Below are positions 8,994 through 19,200 of a DNA stretch of 64,000 nucleotides, piece by piece. The stretch's first letter is position 1. The number at the start of each line of letters is the position of its first letter. The position numbers were made by a program, and so were the translations under genes. The notes beneath the pieces are model-generated. The model searched no databases and had not been told where the DNA came from. It saw only the letters and a list, made by a program, of their open reading frames with translations. Source of the DNA: JACNKV01 sp964645915 (GTDB lineage: Bacteria; Fidelibacterota; Marinisomatia; Marinisomatales; JACNKV01); NCBI GenBank assembly GCA_964645915.1, contig CAZYDH010000003.1:62001-126000 (forward strand), in the 5' to 3' direction.

Positions 8994-11900
8994 ATGAACC
9001 ACTCTTTCCAACATAAAAATCTGTTCCGTTTTAAAACTATTTTTACGTTTTTTATCTTTTTTGTGGCTGTGGCAACTGCTACATCAATCTCATGGGCTGA
9101 TCGTTTTGTAAGCGCGTATTTCAATCAGGAATATCAATTATTACCGGAAATTGACGATGTATATGGCGTTGCGTTTCGAGATATTAATCAAGATGGCTTT
9201 GCAGATCTTTATCTCGTTCGTTTTAGAGATATTAACCGGTTATTCATTTTTGATAAAAAAAAGAAACGATACAAAGACAAAACAATTTCAGCGAGCCTCG
9301 GTGGGAATTTATATCCCAGTGGAATAAAAAACCTTGAACTCGGATCTTCAATTGTTGATTTCAACAATGATGGCATTCAAGATGTCATAATTACCGGATG
9401 GGGCACTACAACCAAATTGTTTCAACAATCCAGGCGGCTTGTATTTGATGACCAAACCTCTCTTGTCGGAATAAAAAACACACTTAGCGGGAATGCGTCT
9501 GTTTGGGCTGATGTTAATCTTGATGGGCGGTTGGATCTTTTGATAACAAATGAGCACGGAAAAAACCATTTATATGTTCAACATTACAATGGTACATTTC
9601 GAGAGGTTGCTTCAGACTATAATCTTAACACTGAAAACACAAGCCAGGGGGCTGGTTTTGCAGATATAAATCTTGATGGCTACCCTGATTTATATATCTG
9701 CAATTGGTTGTCTCCAGATGAACTATATCTAAACATTAACGGAGCTTATTTTGATCCAGTTAAAATTAATATTCCACACCTGAAAGACAATATAAATAGC
9801 AATGGTGTATCTTTTGGAGATGTTGATAATGATGGTGATCTTGATCTCTTTGTTTCGGATAGAAATGGATTAAGTCGTTTATATAGAAATGATTTTGATG
9901 CCACTTCAGGTGGAATAAAATTAATAGATGCCACTCAAATTACCGGGATCTCAAACCGGCTTCCATCCTACTCCGGAATAATCTCAGATCTTGACAATAA
10001 TGGATGGCAAGATATTGTTTGTACAAATATTGGACAAAATTATCTGTTCTTAAATAATGCCGGTGTTTTTAGTCGTTATGATTTATCTCATGAGACAAAT
10101 CATTATTATAGTACGGGAGCTGCGGTTGCCGACCACGATCGAGATGGTGATTTAGATCTATTTATTTCAAACAAAGATACATCTAGTATTCTATATGTAA
10201 ACCCCGAGACAGACCATTCTTACATTCAAATTTATCCTGAAGGAGTTTCAAGTAATCGTGATGGTGTTGGAACTAAAGTGTGGTTGTATAAAAACTCGGA
10301 TGAAAATGATCTTGGGCGTTCGCTTGTTGGTTATCGAGAACTTTCCGGTGGAAGCGGCTATCTTTCTATTGGAGAAATGGTTGCTCATTTTGGTGTACCT
10401 CCCAAAGGATTATACTCTGCTAAAATTGTTTTTCCGCTTGGGAAAGAAAAACTTGTTGAAAATATTCTCCCGGGACAAATGATCAAGGTGTCAGAGTTGA
10501 CTGGTGTTTCAAAGATGCTTATGCGAGCGTATAAAACAGTTTCGCAACTTATCTTTCAAATCTCGTTTTGGCAAACCTTTTTACTTATCGTGCTTCTCAT
10601 TGGCAGTATTGGAGTAGCCACAGCGGTTTATTTAAGAAGGTATAAGTGGTCACATCGCCAAACTGGAGTCTTTCTATCTGTTGTGCTGGTTGTGTTGTAT
10701 GTTGTCTATGCTGTTTTTCGCGGTGAATCAGCGGTGCTTGTTATTGGCTCGCAGACCGCTGTGATTTTAGGTGGTCTCATTGTAACATTCGGTGTTTTAG
10801 AATACATTTTATCTGTGAAAAAGAAGCGGTCCGTTTATCGTGCCGCTCTTTATAATTTTTCTGAGCGGTTAATTTTTCTTCGTGAAAATGAAACTCTATA
10901 TGATCAATTAGTACAAATGATCTATCAAACAATCCATCCTGAGTTTTGTCTGATTTACGTTGCAGAGAAAAATCAATTAATCCCGAAACATTTTTCGGGT
11001 CGTGATGATTTTGATTTCAAAGACATCGGGATATCTGGAAGTCTTCAAGAACAGGTTTTCTACCATAAAATTATTGAAAAGAAAATTTTATCAAAGGATT
11101 TGGGGCATTTACAAAAATTAAACTTTCACCTCTTGGTCCCTGTTGTCAGAGATGAAACACTTCTTTCGCTTATTGCTATCGGGAAACCCATGAATGTAAA
11201 GGAGTATGATCGGGAAGACTTGAATACATTTGTTTTATTGGCAAATCAAACCGCCCTGGCTGTTGAAAATAATAATTTTATCGAAAAAACTCGTGAGCTC
11301 ACAAGACAAATCACCGAAACAGAAACCCAGGAAAAATATATTACAGTTCTTGAAAAACAAAATACTGAGTTAGAGTCTTTGTATTCTGAACTAAAAGACG
11401 CACATACACAATTGGTTCACAGTGAAAAAATGTCTAGCCTTGGACATTTAGTCGCCGGGGTTGCACATGAGCTTAATAATCCAATTGGGTTTATTTATGG
11501 AAACATGCGGGAGCTTCAACAATATATTAACACGTTAAAAAATCCGAGCGATGATATTGATGAACAAGAATTGGATTATATCAAAAAAGACATCGATTCA
11601 TTAATCTTAGAAACGCTGGATGGCTCAACACGCGTAAAACAAATTGTCGAAGATCTTCGAAATTTTTCAAGACTCGATGAGGCTGAATATAAACGCGTAG
11701 ATGTTCATGAAGGATTAGATGCGACATTGTCAATTCTTAAAAAAGAAATTGGCAATAAAATTACTATCCATAAAAATTATTGTCGTCATTCTGAAATTGA
11801 GTGCATGCCCGGACAATTAAATCAAGTCTTTATGAATTTACTTCAAAATGCAATTCATGCTATCCCCTCAAAAGGAAACATCTGGATCGCAACAGAACAT

Positions 11901-12137
11901 ACAAAAAAAGAAATGAACATAACCATTGCTGATGATGGTGTGGGAATACCAAAAGATATCATCGATAAAATATTTGATCCGTTTTTCACCACAAAAAAAG
12001 TTGGAAAAGGTACAGGATTGGGGTTAAGCATCAGCTATAAGATCATTGAGGATCATGCGGGTAAGTTTTGTGTAGAAAGTCATCCCGGTGAAAAAACTAT
12101 TTTTAAAATTATGCTTCCTGTCACGGGGAATAAATAG
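8994..12137 (+). CDS. FG-GAP propeller/UnbV sensor histidine kinase
   Basis: 1047 residues. A signal anchor (residues 12-34) is followed by seven calcium-type FG-GAP/VCBS motifs near residues 63, 122, 173, 223, 277, 332 and 380 (for example [22 protein letters not shown]). This is the number needed for a closed seven-bladed propeller. An UnbV/ASPIC domain (about 413-500) follows, then three membrane helices (about 519-606), a GAF-like domain (620-765), a coiled coil, a HisKA domain with phospho-acceptor His825 ([10 protein letters not shown]), and a HATPase domain with N box [11 protein letters not shown]1 DDGVGIP and G2 GTGLGLSI. It is an NtrB/AtoS-type kinase with an unusually large external sensor. 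The sigma-54 regulator 59 bp downstream is its obvious partner. The ligand is unknown; calcium or a glycan or peptide are guesses. Confidence 0.93.
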   Translation: MNHSFQHKNLFRFKTIFTFFIFFVAVATATSISWADRFVSAYFNQEYQLLPEIDDVYGVAFRDINQDGFADLYLVRFRDINRLFIFDKKKKRYKDKTISASLGGNLYPSGIKNLELGSSIVDFNNDGIQDVIITGWGTTTKLFQQSRRLVFDDQTSLVGIKNTLSGNASVWADVNLDGRLDLLITNEHGKNHLYVQHYNGTFREVASDYNLNTENTSQGAGFADINLDGYPDLYICNWLSPDELYLNINGAYFDPVKINIPHLKDNINSNGVSFGDVDNDGDLDLFVSDRNGLSRLYRNDFDATSGGIKLIDATQITGISNRLPSYSGIISDLDNNGWQDIVCTNIGQNYLFLNNAGVFSRYDLSHETNHYYSTGAAVADHDRDGDLDLFISNKDTSSILYVNPETDHSYIQIYPEGVSSNRDGVGTKVWLYKNSDENDLGRSLVGYRELSGGSGYLSIGEMVAHFGVPPKGLYSAKIVFPLGKEKLVENILPGQMIKVSELTGVSKMLMRAYKTVSQLIFQISFWQTFLLIVLLIGSIGVATAVYLRRYKWSHRQTGVFLSVVLVVLYVVYAVFRGESAVLVIGSQTAVILGGLIVTFGVLEYILSVKKKRSVYRAALYNFSERLIFLRENETLYDQLVQMIYQTIHPEFCLIYVAEKNQLIPKHFSGRDDFDFKDIGISGSLQEQVFYHKIIEKKILSKDLGHLQKLNFHLLVPVVRDETLLSLIAIGKPMNVKEYDREDLNTFVLLANQTALAVENNNFIEKTRELTRQITETETQEKYITVLEKQNTELESLYSELKDAHTQLVHSEKMSSLGHLVAGVAHELNNPIGFIYGNMRELQQYINTLKNPSDDIDEQELDYIKKDIDSLILETLDGSTRVKQIVEDLRNFSRLDEAEYKRVDVHEGLDATLSILKKEIGNKITIHKNYCRHSEIECMPGQLNQVFMNLLQNAIHAIPSKGNIWIATEHTKKEMNITIADDGVGIPKDIIDKIFDPFFTTKKVGKGTGLGLSISYKIIEDHAGKFCVESHPGEKTIFKIMLPVTGNK

Positions 12138-12196
12138 GTGTTGTTTTTTTATTTAACACTTGGTCAATCAAACACAAAAATGTCATAGGAATTAAA

Positions 12197-13636
12197 ATGG
12201 GTTCTACTGAAAATAAACCAAAAATATTAATTGTTGATGATGAACAATCCGTGCTTAATTCTTTAAATCGTACTCTTCGACATGAGTTTGATGTTCTCTT
12301 GTCTTTAAGCGGTGACTCTGCCCTTCAACTGATGAGGGAGAATGAAATTTCCGTGATTCTTGCAGATCAGAGAATGCCAAATATGACCGGTGTTGAATTC
12401 CTTCAAAAAGCACATGATATCCAACCGGACACCGAGCGAATTTTAATCACAGGTTACTCTGATATCTCTGCAGTTATTGAGGCGATCAATCTGTGTAATA
12501 TTTTTTATTATATCCACAAACCTTGGGAACCTGAATCACTACGCGTAATTGTACGACGCGCTTCACAACACTACTGTTTGATTCAAGAAAATCGTTCAAT
12601 GATGCGAGAATTGAAACAATCAAATCTAACCCTAAAAAACGAGAATGAAATCTATAATGAGGAGCTTCGCAAACAATATCGATTTGATCAAATCGTTGGA
12701 AAAAGTACTGCTATTCAACATGTTTTTAAACTTATGAGAAAAGTCATTCCAACAAACGTAACTGTGTTGCTTCAAGGTGAGACCGGAACCGGCAAAGAAT
12801 TGATTGCACGCGCTATTCACTTTAATAGCCCGCGTAAGAATAAACCTTTTATTGCTCAAAACTGTGCAGCGCTACCTGACACCTTACTTGAAAGCGCGTT
12901 ATTTGGTCATAAAAAAGGAGCTTTCACTGATGCTGCCAGTGATAAAAAAGGGTTGTTTGAGTTGGCAAACAATGGAACCATATTTTTAGATGAAGTCGCG
13001 GAAATGTCGCCTGCGATGCAACAGCGGTTATTGCGTGTGTTGCAGGAAAAAGAAATTCAAGCTCTTGGTTCGGAAAAGACCAAAACTGTTGATGTTCGGG
13101 TAATTTCAGCCACAAATAAAAACCTTTCTGAAGAGGTAAAGAAGGGTCGTTTTCGTGAAGATCTTTATTATCGTTTAAATGTTTTTCCTATTTGCGTTCC
13201 ATCGTTAAACAAACGTAGAGATGATATTCCTCTTTTAGTAGAGCACTTTATTAATAAACTGTCACATCGAATAGGCAAGACAGTCTCTGAAGTTTCGTCT
13301 AGTGATCTGTCTTTACTTGTTAACAAAGACTATCCCGGAAATATACGCGAGTTAGAAAATATTATTGAACGATCTATTGTCCTTGCCGAAAATGACAAAA
13401 CACTTACAATTGACGTAGATCGTGAATCTTTTTCTTCAAGAACAATCCAAACAGACATAGGAACAACACCATTAAAAGAATTAACTGAAAATATTGAAAA
13501 ACACTATATCAAACGCACGCTTTCAATATGCTCTTATAATATCCAGAAAACTGCAAAAGCTCTCGGTATAAGCCGTTCCGGGCTATACATTAAAATGGAT
13601 CGCTATGGTATAAAAGAAGGTTTTTCAAAAGAATAA
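12197..13636 (+). CDS. Sigma-54-dependent response regulator (REC-AAA+-Fis HTH)
   Basis: Activator of sigma-54 promoters, 479 residues. The receiver domain has acidic residues Asp14-Asp15 and phospho-acceptor Asp57 (LADQRMPNMTG). The AAA+ domain has Walker A GETGTGKE from residue 194 and the sigma-54 contact loop GAFTDA at 241-246 (a common variant of GAFTGA), with FLDEVAEM as Walker B. A Fis-type helix-turn-helix ends the protein (about 447-473, TAKALGISRSGLYIKM). It is preceded by the hybrid kinase. Two 17-bp palindromes and a consensus sigma-54 promoter lie just after its stop, which strongly suggests the direct target is the lipoprotein-barrel pair that follows. Confidence 0.96.
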   Translation: MGSTENKPKILIVDDEQSVLNSLNRTLRHEFDVLLSLSGDSALQLMRENEISVILADQRMPNMTGVEFLQKAHDIQPDTERILITGYSDISAVIEAINLCNIFYYIHKPWEPESLRVIVRRASQHYCLIQENRSMMRELKQSNLTLKNENEIYNEELRKQYRFDQIVGKSTAIQHVFKLMRKVIPTNVTVLLQGETGTGKELIARAIHFNSPRKNKPFIAQNCAALPDTLLESALFGHKKGAFTDAASDKKGLFELANNGTIFLDEVAEMSPAMQQRLLRVLQEKEIQALGSEKTKTVDVRVISATNKNLSEEVKKGRFREDLYYRLNVFPICVPSLNKRRDDIPLLVEHFINKLSHRIGKTVSEVSSSDLSLLVNKDYPGNIRELENIIERSIVLAENDKTLTIDVDRESFSSRTIQTDIGTTPLKELTENIEKHYIKRTLSICSYNIQKTAKALGISRSGLYIKMDRYGIKEGFSKE

Positions 13637-13661
13637 AAATATCATTATTTAGTTTATATGG

Positions 13662-13678
13662 TGTCTAAAATATAGACA
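13662..13678. promoter_or_regulatory. Upstream activator site 1: 17-bp palindrome TGTCTA-N5-TAGACA
   Basis: TGTCTAAAATATAGACA is an inverted repeat with a 5-bp AT centre. It lies 134 bp before the sigma-54 -24 element, the usual distance for an enhancer bound by an activator dimer. An identical half-site pair recurs 33 bp downstream, about three helical turns, placing both on one face of the DNA. The binding protein is inferred to be the adjacent Fis-type regulator. Confidence 0.8.
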
Positions 13679-13694
13679 TGTTATATGTGCGTGG

Positions 13695-13711
13695 TGTCTA
13701 TATATTAGACA
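13695..13711. promoter_or_regulatory. Upstream activator site 2: second TGTCTA-N5-TAGACA palindrome
   Basis: TGTCTATATATTAGACA has the same half-sites as site 1 and a different 5-bp centre, so the half-sites rather than the spacer are conserved. This is what one expects of a real protein-binding site. Its centre is about 33 bp from that of site 1 and about 105 bp from the -12 element. Confidence 0.8.
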
Positions 13712-13795
13712 TACTTTCGCTACGTATTTTTTGCAATATTCCTGTATGTGTTGCTATAGGGTCAGATAGAGGTTGTTTGTGTTTTGTTTGTTTTT

Positions 13796-13811
13796 TGGCA
13801 CAGTAATTGCA
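13796..13811 (+). promoter_or_regulatory. Sigma-54 (RpoN) -24/-12 promoter
   Basis: TGGCAC-AGTAA-TTGCA matches the sigma-54 consensus TGGCAC-N5-TTGCW at every defined position. Transcription should start about 12 bp downstream and run into the lipoprotein gene whose ATG is at 13844. Together with the two upstream palindromes and the sigma-54 activator gene it forms a complete regulatory unit. Confidence 0.93.
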
Positions 13812-13843
13812 TCTTATTAAGTCGGAAACGAACTGGAGGTTTT

Positions 13844-14863
13844 ATGTTAATTAAAAATATTTTGCTATTCTTTGCTTTTGTCGGGCTGGCTGTGTTTCAA
13901 GGTTGTTATACACAGATAGCCACCCACCATATTGTTGAAGTTCCACGAAGTGCTGTCGTACCGCCAACTCAAACTTACGAGCCCCGTCAAGCGCCTACAG
14001 ATTCTATCACGAATTATATTGAACCTGAGTTGAAAGAATATCACTATCACTTTTATGATTATAACAATTCTTGTTTCGGGGGCTGTCCCGATTACTACAC
14101 CCTTGATTATTCTATAAATATATATACCGGTTGGGATTATTATTGGCGGCCAACATATTATCCACCTCGCCCATGGCGTTATGCATATCGTTATTATTGG
14201 CGCTATCCTGCTTATTGCTCATATTGTTACGATCCGTTCTATTATGATTTCTCATGCTCACACCATCGTTATTGGGATTATTCACCACATTATTATAACT
14301 CCTGGTATCATACCGGTGACCCCTATTATGAATCCAATGACAATGATAAGCGAGAATGGGGAAGACGCGAAGACACTTCCCCCGGCCGAAACATTCATCG
14401 CCCCAGCTATGGAAGCTCTGTGTCCGGAGGGTCAGCCAATAATACGTTTGCACCCGAAGGGCAGTCAAATGACAATTCTGCCCGATCAATTAATCGAACA
14501 AAACCCAAAGATGAAAAACAAAAACGCGGTGGCGGCAGGAGAAACAATATTAAACGAAATAAAAACCGAGATGCCCGGTCGGAAGGAACAAGTCGTAAGG
14601 TCAATTTTACCAAAAGCAAACCAAAATCAAGAGACGAGTTTAATAATAGAGCTAAGCAACGCACAAACAAGCAATCCTTCAGATCTAAAACAAAAAAGCA
14701 AACCACTGTTTTTCAGGCCACAACCTCTGTGTTTCGCGCTTTAAACAAATTGTCGGACTCGTCCGATTCTCAGAACAATAAAAAACGAAGCTCATCTAAA
14801 AACAAAAAGAAGAAGGGTCGTCGAAGCTCATCCAAAACTCCAAAATCAACATCACGCCGTTAA
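13844..14863 (+). CDS. Tyr-rich putative lipoprotein with basic C terminus
   Basis: No family recognised. From ATG 13844 (preceded by ACTGGAGG) the 339 residues begin with a signal peptide ending in VFQGC, a slightly atypical lipobox. Residues about 65-160 are extraordinarily rich in Tyr, Trp, His and Cys (for example RYAYRYYWRYPAYCSYCY). The rest is Asn/Ser/Lys/Arg-rich, ending in KKKKGRRSSSKTPKSTSRR. The two halves resemble cross-linkable or adhesive structural proteins in composition only. It is the first gene behind the sigma-54 promoter and is followed 20 bp later by an outer-membrane barrel, so it is probably an inducible cell-surface component. An upstream in-frame ATG at 13784 lies before the sigma-54 promoter and is rejected. 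Confidence 0.75.
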   Translation: MLIKNILLFFAFVGLAVFQGCYTQIATHHIVEVPRSAVVPPTQTYEPRQAPTDSITNYIEPELKEYHYHFYDYNNSCFGGCPDYYTLDYSINIYTGWDYYWRPTYYPPRPWRYAYRYYWRYPAYCSYCYDPFYYDFSCSHHRYWDYSPHYYNSWYHTGDPYYESNDNDKREWGRREDTSPGRNIHRPSYGSSVSGGSANNTFAPEGQSNDNSARSINRTKPKDEKQKRGGGRRNNIKRNKNRDARSEGTSRKVNFTKSKPKSRDEFNNRAKQRTNKQSFRSKTKKQTTVFQATTSVFRALNKLSDSSDSQNNKKRSSSKNKKKKGRRSSSKTPKSTSRR

Positions 14864-14883
14864 TTAACTTAAAAAGGTTTACC

Positions 14884-16263
14884 ATGAACAATTCAACAAC
14901 TCTAAACTCCATCGTTTTTTCAGCCATTTTATTATTTAACACCTTGGTCTCTCAAAGCGCTTTTGATGCAATACATTTTTCTGAGAATGAATTTGGTTTT
15001 GGTACAAAAGCTCTCGGAATGGGTGGGGCGTTTCTACCGGTTGCAAACGATTATTCTGCAATTTATTGGAACCCTGCAGGTTTGGGACAACTTTCTAATC
15101 AATTTATTTACTCTGAGTTCGAGCACGCCAACCAAACAAACAATGCTCTTTACAACACTACACTCTCATCAGATTCCAGAAACTACTCACACTTCGGTTC
15201 ACTGGGATTCGTTCGACCGGCTCAAACCACTCGCGGTGCCCTGGTTTTTGCCTTTGGTTATAATCAAATTCAAAACTTTGACAACCATCTGGTTTTTTCG
15301 GGAGAAGGTAGTTCGTCTAATGGTGTGGGATTTGATATCTCTATCAATGACAGTGTTTCTATTTTCTATCCTTTTGACGAGCATAGTTTGCGTTCAGAGA
15401 AAATGACAACAAGGGGCGGTCTACATGAGTGGACCGCCGGTGGTGCTGTGATGCTGTCTCCAAATTTTACACTGGGGGTAAGCGCATCGTTAAGAAGGGG
15501 TGGTGAAGACTATCGCCTTCGTTATGAGCAAGTTGATCAATATAATTACTATGACGAATATCCCGCCGATTATGAATCATACACTATAACAAACCTCCTT
15601 CAATCACAAGTTACGTCTCTTGTCTTTAAGGTCGGCGGGATGTTTGTCGTTGGTTCAAACCTTACTTTCGGCGGAACAATAACCTTACCGTCAACTCAAC
15701 ACATTGACGAAGTTCATTCAACTGAAGACCTTCTGATCTTTGATGACGGTTACGAAGATGCCACTGAATCCACTGGACAGTTTGTTTATCGGGTTAGAAC
15801 TCCATTTGTATTTGACGGCGGAATTGCTTTTCGTTCTTCTTGGTTAACGCTTTCCGGATCTGCTCGCCATCGAGATTGGTCTCAGATACATTTTGTTGTT
15901 GACAGAAATGACTATAACAGCTCTGATTATCGTGCATTTTTAGACGAAAATGAGCTTATTCAAACAAACTATCATCCAACTACCGAGTATCGTGTAGGGG
16001 GAGAACTAAGCTTGTTAAAACCATTAAGCTTGCGTGCCGGATATGTACTAATTCCTTCATCATTTACTCCTCAAAATGATGCTTCTAGTCGAAAATATTA
16101 TACCGGTGGGTTGAGTTTTGATGTCGGGTCCAATCTTTGCATTGATGCAACGCTTATTACCGGAACATGGAAAAAGAATTCATCAGACTCATATACACCA
16201 GAAGGAACGTTGGAAGACGTTGCTATGCGCAAACTTCTTGTTGGACTGTCTTATAATTTTTAA
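14884..16263 (+). CDS. UPF0164/OmpP1-FadL-like outer-membrane barrel protein
   Basis: 459 residues with an N-terminal signal sequence ending near SQSAFDA. The family hallmark FGTKALGMGGAFLPVANDYSA...IYWNPAGL follows at about residues 40-70, as in UPF0164/PorV and FadL/OmpP1 barrels. The remainder alternates short hydrophobic and polar strands and ends in an aromatic residue (VGLSYNF), the usual outer-membrane barrel C terminus. It lies 20 bp after the lipoprotein gene and shares its sigma-54 promoter. Transport of a hydrophobic substrate or docking of surface proteins are family-based possibilities. Confidence 0.85.
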   Translation: MNNSTTLNSIVFSAILLFNTLVSQSAFDAIHFSENEFGFGTKALGMGGAFLPVANDYSAIYWNPAGLGQLSNQFIYSEFEHANQTNNALYNTTLSSDSRNYSHFGSLGFVRPAQTTRGALVFAFGYNQIQNFDNHLVFSGEGSSSNGVGFDISINDSVSIFYPFDEHSLRSEKMTTRGGLHEWTAGGAVMLSPNFTLGVSASLRRGGEDYRLRYEQVDQYNYYDEYPADYESYTITNLLQSQVTSLVFKVGGMFVVGSNLTFGGTITLPSTQHIDEVHSTEDLLIFDDGYEDATESTGQFVYRVRTPFVFDGGIAFRSSWLTLSGSARHRDWSQIHFVVDRNDYNSSDYRAFLDENELIQTNYHPTTEYRVGGELSLLKPLSLRAGYVLIPSSFTPQNDASSRKYYTGGLSFDVGSNLCIDATLITGTWKKNSSDSYTPEGTLEDVAMRKLLVGLSYNF

Positions 16264-16278
16264 ATAAAGATCTGCGCT

Positions 16279-19200
16279 TTAAATCTGGGAAACGCCCCAG
16301 GCAAACATAACACCCACAAACGTAAGCATTAATGGCCAACTTGTGTTTACAAACTGTCTGGCGCTGGGGTCTTCAAAAACATGAATTTGAAATTCATGAG
16401 CTGTTGTCGCGCCATGTTCATCTATTGCCATTATAATGATATCGTTTGGACCGCGTTGATTGTTTCTTGGCTTCCACTTTAACTTCCCGGTACGTTTGTT
16501 AAATTTTGCATATTTTGGTAATCGCACCGGTCTAAAAGTGATTCCATCGCTGTTTAAATCTTCAGCTACAATTTTATAATGATAATCATGCCCGGTTAAC
16601 GCAACCGGCTTTGGTTTAGAAATAATTGTTGGATTAATATTAACAAATATTGTTCCCTCTTGAGTGTCTTCCGAATATTCATCTTCAACTTTTACTTCAA
16701 ACACTTGATTGTCAATTTGATCCGATTCCGGTGTCCAGAAGATTTTTCCTTCTTGGTTGATCTGCATATTTCGCGGCGCTTTTATTAGTGAATAAACAAG
16801 TTTTGTGTTTTGATTATTGTCTTCAACTTGGAGCGTGTATTTAAACACCTCTCCAACCAGTGCCATTACCGGTGGGTTCGACAGGATTGTTGGTTTTTGA
16901 TTTACATATAAGTTATATGTCTGTTCATCCCGACTATATCCATCAGACACCATAACAGTAACCACATGAGAGTCGACTTGATTGGGCGTCGGAACCCAAT
17001 TAACCGTTCCTGTTAACTCATTTATGGTCATTCCTTCGGGGAAATCTATCAAGGTGTATCGAACCAAAGGCTGCCTTTCAACAATAACCTTGGGTGGTTT
17101 TCCTTTGCTTCCTTTAAACAACTCCCATAAAACATCCTTAACTTTCACGGTTCGATCATCGATCGTTTGTAAAATTACTATGAGGCGATTATCTTCATAA
17201 AAGATGGAATGTACATATTTTTTCAAGTTTAATCTGGAAACATTATCTGTGTCAATACTGTCTGCGGTGGATAAATACACTGTTTCTGCGTTTTCCCAGT
17301 CTCCGATATATCGGTCGATGTTTTCTCGATATATATCATCTGTAATATTCACCTTATAAACCTTAACCGCTTCTTTGTTTTCAAGCGAGACCTCTCGTTT
17401 TGTCGGCAATAGGAGTCCGCTGTTTTTATCTTTGGTTTCAAGCACATAGTTATACAACTCGTCCACTGCAGCAATTTCTTGCGGTACAGAAACAATGGAT
17501 ATGGGTGTGTTCACATAAAAATCTGTTTCAATTGTTCGGGTTGCTTTTCCGTCACTAACCTCTATTAACAAGTGGGAAAAATCTGCTTCTCTCCATGAGG
17601 GCTCCCAAAACAACCTTCCGGAATAGGGGTCAAGCCGCATTCCTGACGGAAGATTAAACGAAGAAAAAGTGATTTCATCTAAGACGTTTGGGTCGAGCAC
17701 TTCTATTTGAAAATCCCAAGTCTCTCCTGATTGAATCATAACCATCGGCGGTGGTGCTTTTACAATGATCGGGGCATGGTTAACAAACAATTCAACCTGT
17801 TGTGTGTCCGCAGCCACACCGTGTCTCACAACAATAGCTGATTTTTGTGTGTCTATCTGGGTGTTGTTTGGTGTCCAGGTTAGTAGTCCTGTTTGGTCAA
17901 TTGTCATTCCTTCAGGTGGGTCTATTAGATCATATTCCACAGGATAGTTTAAATTCTGATACCAAATATCCACCTGATGCTCATACAGATCCCCAACCCA
18001 GAGTTCACCGGCGGCTTCAGACAAAATCACAACACCGGCCCGCGCAAACAATTTAAAATCTTGTGCAGTGCGATCAAACCCGTCAGAAACAACCATCCTT
18101 ACAGGATAGATGTTGACATGAGTGCTGTCCGTTTGCCAAAAAACAATATTGTCTTCTAAGGTCATCCCTTCGGGAGAAACTTCTATATCAATTTGAAGTT
18201 TTGCATCCGGGTTTCGATCTTGAATGAGCGGTTCATATTCAAACAAGGTGTTTGCAACAAACTCCGTTCCTGTCGGCTCAGAAATAAAAACCGGCGGGTC
18301 GTTCACATAAATCCATAGTCTTTCATCATAGCCTTCCAGTTGAGGAACTGTCTTAAACGACAGCGTGTCTTCTTCGCTTTGTACGACCTCTTCCCCTGTT
18401 TTCATTTCTATATGGTAGGCTAATTGAAACGCTCCTAAATCTTTCTCGTTTGGTACCCACTGAATAGATCGGGATTCATAGTGAAAATACATTCCTTTCG
18501 GTGGTGGAATCAGCCATCGGAAGCTATAAAAACTTTCTGCTTCGTTTTCAGGAATTGTATAGGCAAATGATTTGTTTACGGGTAGAACATGTCGGGGTAA
18601 AATGTTTTCGGGGAGTGGTTGTCCGATTGTTTTTATTGGTTTTGAGATTTGTGGAAGTGTGAATTCATCCATTGAAATCTCCGGAAAAACTTCTAATAAA
18701 TCCTCATGGAGTTCGCTCTCATCAACAGAAACCATTGGTTTTTTGGGAGGTGCATCCGGTTTGTGACCCAAGTCTGTCAAAAATATAATGTTTTTTGAAC
18801 CGCTCCAACCTACTGCAATAACCGACCCTGTGTAGGTTCCCATGCGCATCATGGGCAGAATAGAAAAGATCTGCATTTCTTCTTTGCCGCTTTTGAGCGA
18901 AAAATACTCTGCATCAGAAACGGTCCCGTTTGTTTCAACGGAGATTAAAGACACCATGTTCATTTCTCCGGAAACGATAATTATGTCTTTGTCGAAATCT
19001 TTATCTATGTTAGCTATTTTTAAATCAGAAATTGGTCCTGCTTCAATTGGGATTTCTTCTATAACTACTTTGTCGGGCGTCAGCGTTAATGAAGCAATAT
19101 GCCCGGATTGAAACGCTAAAACACCATCGATAAACCCGTCGGTGTCCCAGTCTGTAACTATTGTTTTTTGAGGAAGAAATCCGCTAATTCCATCTATTTT

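Noticed and set aside
14112..14489. 125-codon open frame opposite the Tyr-rich lipoprotein gene
   Set aside because: It is the antisense of a Tyr/His-rich gene (TAT/CAT codons read as ATA/ATG); low-complexity protein, no binding site.
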